Counted from the stretch's first letter, positions 1 through 6,099 are shown. The stretch: 6,402 nucleotides of DNA from Thermoleophilia bacterium (GCA_025964405.1 JAOPYW010000370.1:1-6402), one strand, 5' to 3'. Notes: a model not told the origin generated them from the letters alone. Program-made: numbers and translations.

Positions 1-438
1 ATCGGCACCAGCCTCGACCACTCGGCGATGTTCGTCGCGTGTCGCCTGGCGGCGGAGCGCGGCGCGCAGATCGTCGTGGCGGGCGTCATCGAGGTGCCAC
101 GCAGCCTCCCGCTCACGGCTGACATGGTCGACGCCGAGCGCGCGCTCAACACCCAGCTCGACCACGCCAAGCTCATCGGCAAGGAGTTCGGCGTCGACGT
201 GGTCACGCGCGTGCTGCGCGCACGCAACGCGGAGAGCGCGATCCTCGAGGAGGCCGAACGCCGCGAGACCGAGCTCATCCTGCTCGGCGTGAGCCCGCGC
301 CGCCACCTCGGCCTCAGCCTCATCGGCCGCGGCAACGAGCGCATCATGCGCCGCAGCCCGGTGCGTGTCATCATCGTGCGGGAGAAGGACGACTACATCC
401 TGCCCGGTTCGCGGCAGCGCCAGGAGGCGATCCGGTGA
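1..438 (+). CDS. Universal stress protein domain, C-terminal part (5' end outside window)
   Basis: The frame is open from base 1, so the gene starts upstream; the ATG at 28 lies inside the domain's first helix and is not a credible start. The visible 145 residues cover most of a UspA-like alpha/beta fold: helix 1 (ACRLAAERGA), strand 2 (QIVVAGVIEVP), a long helix around residues 44-63, strand 3 (VDVVTRVLRA), a helix (AESAILEEAERR), strand 4 (TELILLGV) and the end GRGNERIMRRSPVRVIIV, which matches the family pattern GS-x-x-E-R-hydrophobic-x-R-x-SP-V-hydrophobic. The usual nucleotide-loop pattern G-2x-G-9x-G-S/T is incomplete: G96 and G109 are present but the middle glycine and final S/T are not, so ATP binding is uncertain. 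It may be a stand-alone USP or the tail of an upstream permease like the gene at 640. It overlaps the next gene by 4 bases (GTGA), implying one transcript and coupled translation. Confidence 0.88.
   Translation: MGTSLDHSAMFVACRLAAERGAQIVVAGVIEVPRSLPLTADMVDAERALNTQLDHAKLIGKEFGVDVVTRVLRARNAESAILEEAERRETELILLGVSPRRHLGLSLIGRGNERIMRRSPVRVIIVREKDDYILPGSRQRQEAIR
422..427 (+). promoter_or_regulatory. Shine-Dalgarno site for the 73-residue membrane protein
   Basis: A perfect AGGAGG lies inside the end of the USP gene, 7 bases before the GTG at 435. It decides the GTG start and supports expression of this small gene. Confidence 0.85.
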
Positions 439-656
439 AGGCGTTCGCGCGACTGGGAAGTGCGCTGTCGGGCCTGCTCGTCGGCCTGGGCGTGGCCATC
501 ACCGCCAAGACCGCGCAGCTCAACGGCTTCGACGGGTTCGTGCTCGGCTACGCGGTCGGTCCCGGCCTCGTGCTGACCGGCCTCATGCGCATGAAGCTCC
601 AGCGGGCGCTCGAGCGCCGGCAGGGGGAGGAGGGTGATGATGGCGACACGCCGTGA
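435..656 (+). CDS. Small two-helix membrane protein of unknown function, 73 residues
   Basis: I do not recognise a family. The protein has a short basic start (MKAFAR), a hydrophobic segment at about residues 7-24 with a glycine-zipper look (G8, G13, G17, G19), a short polar turn with an NGFDGF sequence, a second hydrophobic segment at about 35-52, then a charged tail (KLQRALERRQ followed by EEGDDGD). This suggests a helical hairpin with both ends probably on the cytosolic side. The GTG start is supported by a perfect AGGAGG 7 bases upstream and by the 4-base overlap with the preceding stop. The end overlaps the start of the permease gene by 17 bases. Its place between a USP gene and a USP-tailed permease suggests an accessory or stabilising partner of a transporter, but that is inference from position alone. 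Confidence 0.82.
   Translation: MKAFARLGSALSGLLVGLGVAITAKTAQLNGFDGFVLGYAVGPGLVLTGLMRMKLQRALERRQGEEGDDGDTP
628..633 (+). promoter_or_regulatory. Shine-Dalgarno site deciding the permease start
   Basis: A purine run at 622-634 contains AGGAGG at 628-633. Three in-frame start codons follow directly: GTG 634, ATG 637 and ATG 640. Only ATG 640 has a 6-base spacer from the complete AGGAGG. ATG 637 would be 6 bases from the shorter GGAGG-like run ending at 630. GTG 634 touches the site and is unlikely. Confidence 0.75.
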
Positions 657-2643
657 CTCCGAACTCAAGCAGGACGTGCGCCAGAGCCGCCTGGCGGCCG
701 TGCTGTTCATCAACCTCGCGATGGCCGTGTTCGTCTCGCTCGGCGTCGTCGCCGACCGCGCCGTGGGGCTCACTCCCGGCATCTTCATCATCGCCGGCGT
801 CGTGTTCCTGCTCATCCTGATCGCCTACATCGAGGGCATCATGATGCTGCCCCAGGCCGGTGGTGCGGCAGGCTTCGCGCGTCGTGGCCTGGGCGAGATG
901 ACCAGCTTCTTCGCGGGCTGGGCGCTCATGCTCGACTACCTCATCCTGATCGTGCTCACGGCCTACGTCGGCGTGCACTACCTCGCCTCCATCCCGGGCT
1001 TCGACTGGCTCCTGCACTCGCCATCTGACGCGATCGGCGCGGGATGCTTCATCGCCGTCGTCGGCCTGATGGCGCTGCGGCGACTCAAGCCCTCGGCCCG
1101 GGTGAGCGCGTCGATCGCCATCATCGCGCTGCTCGCGCTCATCGCGCTCGCCGTGGTCGGACTGTTCCGCGTGTTCGAGTGGGGCACCATCACCGCGACC
1201 GTCGACATCGGATTCTCGCCCTCGTGGCACGACATCCTCTACTCGTTGCCGGTGGCGATGATCGGCTTCACGGGCATCGACAGCGTCGCGAACCTGGGCG
1301 GCGAGATGCACCGCGCCGGGCGCACGGTGCCGCGGCCGCTCATCTGGTCGGGCGTGGTCAGCGTGGGGATCTTCGTGCTGCTGAGCATGGTGGCGCTCAA
1401 TGCGCAGCCGGTCACGGGCGTCGGCGCGGGGGCGTCGACCCCGCTCGGGGAACAGTCGGGATGGATCGACCGGCCGGTGATCGGCATCATCGACGGCCTC
1501 GGGCTCTCGTCCGGTGCCGAGCAGATGGCGCGCATCGTCTTCGCCCTGCTCGCGGCCACCGTCATGTTCCTCGCCGCGACGAGCGCGCTCGCTGCGCTCG
1601 GTCGGGTCGCCTACTTCATGAGCCGGCATCGCCAGGCGCCCTCGGGCCTGCTCCAGCTCGACCGTCGCACGGGAGCCCCCAAGCGCGCGATCTTCGGGCT
1701 GACGCTCATGGCGCTGGTGCTGCTCGCCGTCACGGCGTCGGTGAGCGACAGCGCCGTCGTGCTGGCACAGGTCTATGCCTTCGGGGCGACGTTCACGGCG
1801 ACCCTGGCCGGCGTCGGTCTCGTGCGCATGCGCTTCACCGAACCGGAGCTCGAGCGCCCCTTCCGAGCCCCGCTCAACGTGCGCATCGCCGGGCGCTCGG
1901 TGTCGGTGCTCATGGTGCTCGGCACCCTGGCCGCGCTCGGCATGTGGCTGCTCGTGCTGGCCACCCACGATTCGGCCCGCGCCGTGGGCCTCGCCTGGAT
2001 GATGTTCGGGTTCGTGCTCTACGGCACCTACCGGCTGACCCATGGCCTGCCCCTCGCGCGTCGTGCGGCCGTGCGCGTGTACAAGGCGCCGCGCATCGAC
2101 GCCCGCTCCTACGCGAAGGTGCTCGTCGCCGTCCGGCCCGAGGCGGGCAAGCTCTACGGCGCTGGCGATGCCGAGGTCATCGCGCTGGCGAAGAAGCTGA
2201 TCGACGACCGCCAGGCCGGTGCTCCCGCGCCGGAGATCGACGTCATGCTCGTGCACGAGCTGCCCCTGACCGAGGCGCTCGACGCGCCGCTCGGCGATGC
2301 CGATGCCGCGACGGCGCGGCGGCTCGCCCGCATCCGTCAGGTGGCCTCGAAGCTCGATCTGCGCGTGTCGAGCTCCGTCACACGCGCACGCGCTGCCGGG
2401 CGCGCGATCTGCCAGGAGGCGGAGGTTCGCGGCTCCGACGCGGTGCTCCTCGCCACACGCACGAAACGCCGCACCGGTGATGAGGTCTTCGGCAAGTGCG
2501 TCGCGTACGTGCTGCGACACGCGCCCTGCGACGTCGTCGTGCTGGCGCTCCCCGAGGCGTCGTTCCGCAAGGTGCCCAAACCGCCACCGCCGCCGCCGGT
2601 CGCATCGCCCTTCCTGCAGCCACCTCCCGGTTCCGGGCTCTGA
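640..2643 (+). CDS. APC-superfamily permease with C-terminal universal stress protein domain
   Basis: The 667-residue protein is an integral membrane transporter. About 12 hydrophobic helices can be placed, near residues 18-37, 47-68, 90-115, 132-147, 155-177, 197-218, 235-254, 294-320, 350-367, 372-397, 420-442 and 446-466. APC hallmarks are the helix 2 end YIEGIMMLPQAGG followed by FARRGLGE, and the helix 6 segment IGFTGIDSVANLGGEM followed by RTVPRPLI. The usual helix 1 G-x-G-I-F motif is missing (AMAVFVSLGVVA). Residues about 491-638 form a cytosolic USP domain ending YVLRHAPCDVVVLALPE; its nucleotide loop is degenerate. A tail with six consecutive prolines follows. Similar proteins are annotated as amino acid permeases, but the RCK/TrkA pair downstream and the USP tail also fit a KimA-like K+ importer. 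The substrate is unproven. The start at ATG 640 follows Shine-Dalgarno spacing; ATG 637 is an alternative. Confidence 0.93.
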   Translation: MATRRDSELKQDVRQSRLAAVLFINLAMAVFVSLGVVADRAVGLTPGIFIIAGVVFLLILIAYIEGIMMLPQAGGAAGFARRGLGEMTSFFAGWALMLDYLILIVLTAYVGVHYLASIPGFDWLLHSPSDAIGAGCFIAVVGLMALRRLKPSARVSASIAIIALLALIALAVVGLFRVFEWGTITATVDIGFSPSWHDILYSLPVAMIGFTGIDSVANLGGEMHRAGRTVPRPLIWSGVVSVGIFVLLSMVALNAQPVTGVGAGASTPLGEQSGWIDRPVIGIIDGLGLSSGAEQMARIVFALLAATVMFLAATSALAALGRVAYFMSRHRQAPSGLLQLDRRTGAPKRAIFGLTLMALVLLAVTASVSDSAVVLAQVYAFGATFTATLAGVGLVRMRFTEPELERPFRAPLNVRIAGRSVSVLMVLGTLAALGMWLLVLATHDSARAVGLAWMMFGFVLYGTYRLTHGLPLARRAAVRVYKAPRIDARSYAKVLVAVRPEAGKLYGAGDAEVIALAKKLIDDRQAGAPAPEIDVMLVHELPLTEALDAPLGDADAATARRLARIRQVASKLDLRVSSSVTRARAAGRAICQEAEVRGSDAVLLATRTKRRTGDEVFGKCVAYVLRHAPCDVVVLALPEASFRKVPKPPPPPPVASPFLQPPPGSGL

Positions 2644-2647
2644 GGAG

Positions 2648-2653
2648 TAGGCT
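2648..2653 (+). promoter_or_regulatory. Probable -10 element for leaderless transcription of the RCK pair
   Basis: TAGGCT fits the actinobacterial TANNNT -10 consensus and ends 6 bases before the A of the ATG at 2660, the spacing expected if transcription starts on the start codon itself. No good -35 box is seen (a TCCCGG lies 17 bases upstream). A GAGGAG at 2642-2647 could also serve as a ribosome binding site on a read-through transcript, although its 12-base spacing is long. Confidence 0.55.
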
Positions 2654-2659
2654 GGTGCA

Positions 2660-3097
2660 ATGAAGGTCATCATCCTCGGTTCAGGTCGCGTCGGTTCCGC
2701 CATCGGACGTGCCCTCGTGGCCGCACAGCACGACGTCGCCGTCATCGACTCCGACCCCGATTCGCTCATCCGGCTCGGCGGTGACGACTTCGACGGCGAC
2801 TTCTACGTCGGGGAGGCGCTCGACCCCGCCGTGCTGGAACGTGCGGGGATCAAGGAGGCTGACGCCTTCATCGCCTCGACCGACGACGACAACACCAACG
2901 CCGTCGTCGCGCAGATCGCCCAGCGCCGCTACCACGTCGGCTCCGTCGTGGTCCGCATCTTCGATCCTGAGAAGGCCGCCTTCTACGAGCAGCGCGGGCT
3001 CAAGGTGATCTGCCCGACCATCCGCGCGATCAGCGAGATGATCGCCGCGGTCGACTCGGCGCCCGTGCCGTTCCACGCCGAGCAGGAGCTGGGCTGA
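2660..3097 (+). CDS. TrkA/RCK_N-type NAD-binding potassium-transport regulator, single domain
   Basis: The 145-residue cytosolic protein is a Rossmann RCK_N (TrkA-N) domain. It has the dinucleotide motif GSGRVG at residues 7-12, an acidic residue ending strand 2 (VID, D30) typical of NAD(H) preference, the family's GEALDPAVLERAGI region at 51-64, TDDDNTN at 74-80, and the strand VVVRIFDPEKAAFYEQRGL. Family members gate Trk/Ktr K+ transporters in response to nucleotides. The protein stops just after the Rossmann domain, so the RCK_C ligand-binding domain of full-length TrkA-like proteins (about 220 residues) is absent. It is not a frameshift remnant: the next gene starts within its stop codon (TGATG). 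It probably forms hetero-oligomers with the next protein, as implied by tight coupling. It is equivalent in position to CeoB of mycobacteria. Confidence 0.93.
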   Translation: MKVIILGSGRVGSAIGRALVAAQHDVAVIDSDPDSLIRLGGDDFDGDFYVGEALDPAVLERAGIKEADAFIASTDDDNTNAVVAQIAQRRYHVGSVVVRIFDPEKAAFYEQRGLKVICPTIRAISEMIAAVDSAPVPFHAEQELG

Positions 3098-3756
3098 TGT
3101 ACGCAGTCATCGTCGGCGGCGGTGTCGTCGGGTACAACGTGCTCCGCGCACTCACCGGCCTGGGCTACGAGACCGTGCTCATCGAGAAGGAGAAGCTGCG
3201 CTTCGCCAACCTCGAGGCCGAGTACGAGCACATGGTGCTCCACGGCGACGGCACCGAACTCGCCATCCTGGAGGCAGCCGGCGTCGCCCGCGCCGACCTC
3301 GTGATCGCGGTCACCGGGCTCGACAACGACAACATCGTGGTCGCGCAGCTCTCCAAGGAGCACTTCAAGACCGCCAAGTGCATCGCGCGCGTGAACGACC
3401 CGCGCAACCAGGAGCACTTCGACGCGCTCGGCATCCGGTTCACCGTAAGCGCGTCCCAGTCGATCCTCTCGCTCATCGAGCACGAGGTGCCCGACCACCG
3501 AGTCGTCAACATGCTCAACCTCCGCCACGAGAACCTCGAGATCATCGAGCTCAACGTCGGGCCTAGCGCGCCGATCGTCGGGCAGCCCGTCGCGAAGATC
3601 AAGATGCCCGCGAACGCCCGCCTCATCTCGGTCACGCGCGACAACCAGTCGAGCATCGCCGTGGGTGACACGGTCGTGCAGCCCGGCGATCGCGTCATGG
3701 CGATCCTCGAGCCGTCGAAGGAGGACGAGCTCGTGCGCCTCCTGCTCGGCGACTGA
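3097..3756 (+). CDS. TrkA-type potassium uptake regulator, RCK_N plus RCK_C
   Basis: The 219-residue cytosolic protein has a Rossmann RCK_N domain with GGGVVG at residues 7-12, E30 at the end of strand 2 (LIE), the HGDGTELAILEAAG motif at 49-62, TGLDNDNIVVAQ at 73-84 and the ARVNDPRNQEHFDALGI segment. A linker helix follows (SILSLIEHEVP), then an RCK_C/TrkA_C domain at about 145-219 containing IVGQPVAKIKMP and the end pattern V-x-PGDRVMAIL. This is the normal full length for the family. RCK_C domains bind regulatory ligands, such as c-di-AMP in some Ktr proteins; nothing here identifies the ligand. The start codon overlaps the previous stop by one base, with AGGAG at 3084-3088 eight bases upstream, so the pair is translationally coupled. 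No TrkH/KtrB-type membrane subunit is visible; the APC-USP permease upstream is the candidate partner. Confidence 0.95.
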   Translation: MYAVIVGGGVVGYNVLRALTGLGYETVLIEKEKLRFANLEAEYEHMVLHGDGTELAILEAAGVARADLVIAVTGLDNDNIVVAQLSKEHFKTAKCIARVNDPRNQEHFDALGIRFTVSASQSILSLIEHEVPDHRVVNMLNLRHENLEIIELNVGPSAPIVGQPVAKIKMPANARLISVTRDNQSSIAVGDTVVQPGDRVMAILEPSKEDELVRLLLGD

Positions 3757-3768
3757 CACCGAATTGCG

Positions 3769-3808
3769 CGAAGGGGCGGGATGCGCATGCGCGCATCCCG
3801 CCCCTTCG
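3769..3808 (+). terminator. GC-rich bidirectional terminator hairpin between convergent genes
   Basis: A perfect 18-bp inverted repeat (arms 3769-3786 and 3791-3808, starting CGAAGGGGCGGG) encloses the 4-base loop ATGC. It lies 12 bases after the + strand trkA-like stop and 27 bases beyond the stop of the - strand gene, so it can serve both. No strong T-tract follows on either side, which is common for actinobacterial hairpin terminators. The rest of the 79-base gap shows nothing else. Confidence 0.88.
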
Positions 3809-3835
3809 TCGTGAACCGTGGTCGACGTCAGCCGC

Positions 3836-6088
3836 TCAGGCTGCAGCCGTCGCCTTCGGGGCGTCGGCAGTGGCCTTCGGTGCGTCGGTGGCCGCCTTCG
3901 GTGCGTCGGTCGCGGCCTTCGTGCCTCCAGCTGCCGGCGGGCTGACCGCCTCGGCACCTGCAGCAGCACCCTCGGCACCGAGCTTCGGGGCCTTGTCGTC
4001 GGCCGTCGCGCCGCCCGCGGCCGCGTCGGCCCCGGCCTTCGCGTCAGTCGCCTTCGGGGTCGTGCCGTCGGCCTTCGCCTTCGCAGCCGCTGCCTGCTCG
4101 GCCGCGGTGCCCTCGGCCGGCTTGGTGTCCTTGAGGGACTTCGGGTCGACGCCGTCCTGCTTGACCGCGTCGGAGATGCCCGTGAGCTCCTCCTTCGTGA
4201 CCTTGCCGTCCTTGACCGCCGCGTCGAGCTTGTCGAGTCCGCCGGCGCCCAGGCGCCCTTCGAACGTCGCGCGCTCCTCGGCGGTGACCGTGCCATCCTC
4301 GAGCGCCTTTGCGATGTCGTCCTCGAGCTTCTGCGAGACCGCGCCGTCGATCTTCTCGTCGAAGACCGCGAGGTCCTTCTCCGAGATCGGCTTGCCGTCC
4401 TTGATGGCCGCCGCGAGGTCCTCCATGCCGGCGTCGCCCAGCTTGGCGGCGAGCGACGTGCGCTCCTCGGGTGAGATCGTGCCGTCGGCGAGCGCCGCCT
4501 TGACCTCGGCCTTGAGCGCCTTGACCGCCTTCGGATCGGCGGCGACCTCGCCCTTGACCATCTTGACGCCCTTCTTGGCGCCGTCGACGAACGCGTCGCG
4601 CTCCTCCTTGTCGCCCAGCAGCGCGCTGTCGCTCATCTGGTACAGCGTCTCGAGGAACGCCGTCATGAGCTGGTCCTGCAGCGTCTTGGAGAGCTTGCCG
4701 GTCGCCTCGTCGAGCACGTCGTACGGGCCCGTCGCGCCGAGGTTGGCCAGCGTCGGTCGCGTGTCGATGGTGTTCGAGCCGGTGAGGGGGAGCAGCGTGC
4801 TCGCCGCGGTCGGCTCCTCGGCTGCGCCACCACCCGTGGCCTCGATGGTGCCGGTACCCAGCGCCGTCGGCACGAGCGCCTCGGTGTCAGCCGCGTTGGC
4901 ATCGCCCGCCGCCTGCTGCGCCTCGGTGTGCTGGTGCTGCTGCTTTGCCTTGAACTGCACGTTGCCCAGCAGACCGCTGTTCGACAGCGCCGCGCCGGCC
5001 GCCGTCTTGTTGCCGGCCTGCACGAACTTGTTGAACTCGCCTTCGTCGACCTGCACGTTGGGGTCGAGCGCCCAGGCGCGGATGCGCGCGGCGACCATCG
5101 CCCGATCCTCGTCGGTCTTGGGGCGGTAGTCCTTCGGCAGGCCGATGAACTTGTTGATCTTCGGGTCGGTGAGCTTGTCCTCGGGCAGGTGCGTCGCCGC
5201 GTGCGACGCGAGGATGCCCTCGAGCGCCGGCTTGCCGGTCGCCTGCTCCATCAGCACCGTGTACTTGAGGCCCGCGAGCTCGTCGGCTGCGAAGCCGGTC
5301 TCCGAACCGTCCTGGTTGTTGGAACCGATCACGCGGCCCGACCACGACGTCATCGAATCTCCGGTCAGCAGCGCCGCCTCGTTCCACTGGTAGCCCGTGT
5401 CGACGAGGTTCGTCATGCCGGTCCACGCCGAGAGCGAGTGGTGTGCGCGGTTCCATTCGCGACCCTTGAAATCCTGCGTGTCGAGCACGTAGTCCTTGAG
5501 TGACCCAAGGTTGCCCAGCTGCGCGGTGCGGATCGTGCCGATCTCCTGGTCGGAGACGCCGGCCAACGACGCACCGTTGGCGCCGTCGGTCTTGGTGATG
5601 CCGAAGATCGCGAGCGCCGCTCCCTGCACCGTGCCCTTGCCGGCGTTCTGGTTGGCGACGAGCTTCGCGAACGTGGTCGGGTAGAGCGCCTCGAGCGCAC
5701 CGGTCGCGTTGTAGGTCTGCATGGTCTGCGCGTACGACTGCGGCTGGCCCGTGTCGGGGTCGGCGATGACGCCGAGCTCCTCCATGAAGTTCGCGTCGGT
5801 GACGCCGTAGTTCTGCTGCTTCTTGTCGTTGCCGTTCTGGTTCTTCTTGACCGGCTCGCCGCCGTACGCGGGGCCGTCCTTCTGCTTGATCGTCTTGGCC
5901 TGGCCGACCGCGCCGGTCGAGCCGTCGACGAAGCGGGGGTCACCCGACACGGGTGCCTTGGGTGCGATGTGACCGCTGTGGCCCGCGACTGCCGGAGCCG
6001 TGGCGGCCGCGCCCGTCGCCGCGGTCGTCGCCGTGCTGGTCATCGTCATGCCGGCCATGCTGGTCGCGCCTGCCTGAACACCACTCAT
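3836..6088 (-). CDS. Unrecognised 750-residue Ala-rich protein with tandem DG-x-[IV]-[ST]-x-E repeats
   Basis: I do not recognise this protein. It has no cysteine, no membrane helix and no cleavable signal peptide. In order: a Ser/Thr/Ala/Met-rich flexible start (1-50); a polar Lys/Gln/Asn stretch (66-94); an apparently folded part (about 95-380) holding all five tryptophans, at 212, 222, 235, 249 and 339; a Gln/His- then Gly/Thr-rich linker (about 381-445); a helical part (about 455-520); two tandem related units (525-580 and 588-642), each with two DG-x-[IV]-[ST] turns followed by acidic residues; and an Ala/Lys/Asp/Pro tail (650-750) ending in seven-residue repeats. ATG 6088 is chosen because GGGAG lies 6 bases upstream; the frame stays open to a GTG at 6163 that lacks a ribosome site. 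It appears monocistronic, with its own promoter and terminator. A structural, surface or exported role is possible, but no function is assigned. Confidence 0.9.
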   Translation of the reverse strand: MSGVQAGATSMAGMTMTSTATTAATGAAATAPAVAGHSGHIAPKAPVSGDPRFVDGSTGAVGQAKTIKQKDGPAYGGEPVKKNQNGNDKKQQNYGVTDANFMEELGVIADPDTGQPQSYAQTMQTYNATGALEALYPTTFAKLVANQNAGKGTVQGAALAIFGITKTDGANGASLAGVSDQEIGTIRTAQLGNLGSLKDYVLDTQDFKGREWNRAHHSLSAWTGMTNLVDTGYQWNEAALLTGDSMTSWSGRVIGSNNQDGSETGFAADELAGLKYTVLMEQATGKPALEGILASHAATHLPEDKLTDPKINKFIGLPKDYRPKTDEDRAMVAARIRAWALDPNVQVDEGEFNKFVQAGNKTAAGAALSNSGLLGNVQFKAKQQHQHTEAQQAAGDANAADTEALVPTALGTGTIEATGGGAAEEPTAASTLLPLTGSNTIDTRPTLANLGATGPYDVLDEATGKLSKTLQDQLMTAFLETLYQMSDSALLGDKEERDAFVDGAKKGVKMVKGEVAADPKAVKALKAEVKAALADGTISPEERTSLAAKLGDAGMEDLAAAIKDGKPISEKDLAVFDEKIDGAVSQKLEDDIAKALEDGTVTAEERATFEGRLGAGGLDKLDAAVKDGKVTKEELTGISDAVKQDGVDPKSLKDTKPAEGTAAEQAAAAKAKADGTTPKATDAKAGADAAAGGATADDKAPKLGAEGAAAGAEAVSPPAAGGTKAATDAPKAATDAPKATADAPKATAAA
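3839..3919 (-). repeat. 21-bp tandem repeats encoding KAATDAP-type heptads
   Basis: Three full 21-bp units (3899-3919, 3878-3898, 3857-3877) and a partial fourth (3839-3856) encode KAATDAP, KAATDAP, KATADAP and KATAAA at the extreme C-terminus of the - strand protein. The first two units match at 19 of 21 bases and the third matches the first at 17 of 21 by eye. The period is in frame, so changes in copy number would keep the reading frame. Confidence 0.85.
4163..4516 (-). repeat. Tandem duplication of a ~56-residue helical unit
   Basis: Residues 525-580 and 588-642 of the 750-residue protein align with a single one-residue gap. Shared pattern: L-x-x-x-[VI]-x-x-AL-x-DGT-[IV]-[ST]-x-EER, then LG-x-x-G-[ML]-x-x-L-x-AA-[IV]-KDGK, then a basic/acidic helix. 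Each unit contains two DG turns 29 residues apart (D535/D564 and D598/D627), so the region may be four half-units. The DG-x-[IV]-[ST]-x-E-[ED] turns look like EF-hand or TerB-type turns, but loop positions 1 and 3 lack acidic residues. Confidence 0.8.
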
Positions 6089-6094
6089 GAAGTT

Positions 6095-6099
6095 CTCCC
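6095..6099 (-). promoter_or_regulatory. Shine-Dalgarno site for the 750-residue protein
   Basis: GGGAG on the - strand lies 6 bases before the ATG at 6088. It selects this ATG over the longer open frame beginning at GTG 6163, which has no comparable site upstream. Confidence 0.8.

Noticed and set aside
583..2769. Very long open frame (728 codons) on the - strand, antisense to the permease
   Set aside because: It is a shadow of the permease in high-GC DNA. Its translation is rich in Arg, His, Glu and Asp with no domain pattern, whereas the + strand protein has clear APC and USP features.
3839..4140. Histone H1-like DNA-binding tail
   Set aside because: The tail has Lys and Ala but also many Asp and Glu residues, so it is about neutral, lacking the strong positive charge and PAKK repeats of such tails.
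2983..4296. 437-codon - strand open frame running through the terminator hairpin
   Set aside because: It is Arg-rich antisense of the trkA-like genes and crosses the terminator, with no ribosome site or recognisable domain.
4163..4516. Canonical calcium-binding EF-hands in the DG repeats
   Set aside because: Loop positions 1 and 3 are hydrophobic or alanine instead of Asp/Asn, so classical calcium coordination is not supported.
3870..5129. 419-codon + strand open frame opposite the large - strand gene
   Set aside because: The translation is a Ser/Ala/Pro low-complexity product of the complementary strand of an Ala-rich gene. The - strand frame has a good ribosome site, a plausible promoter and a full-length modular product.
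5323..5425. WTG (residues 222-224) and Y-Q-W-N-E (233-237) as a type VII secretion signal in the large protein
   Set aside because: The motifs are only nine residues apart and internal, unlike the WxG helical hairpin with a YxxxD/E at its end in ESX substrates, and no ESX gene is nearby.
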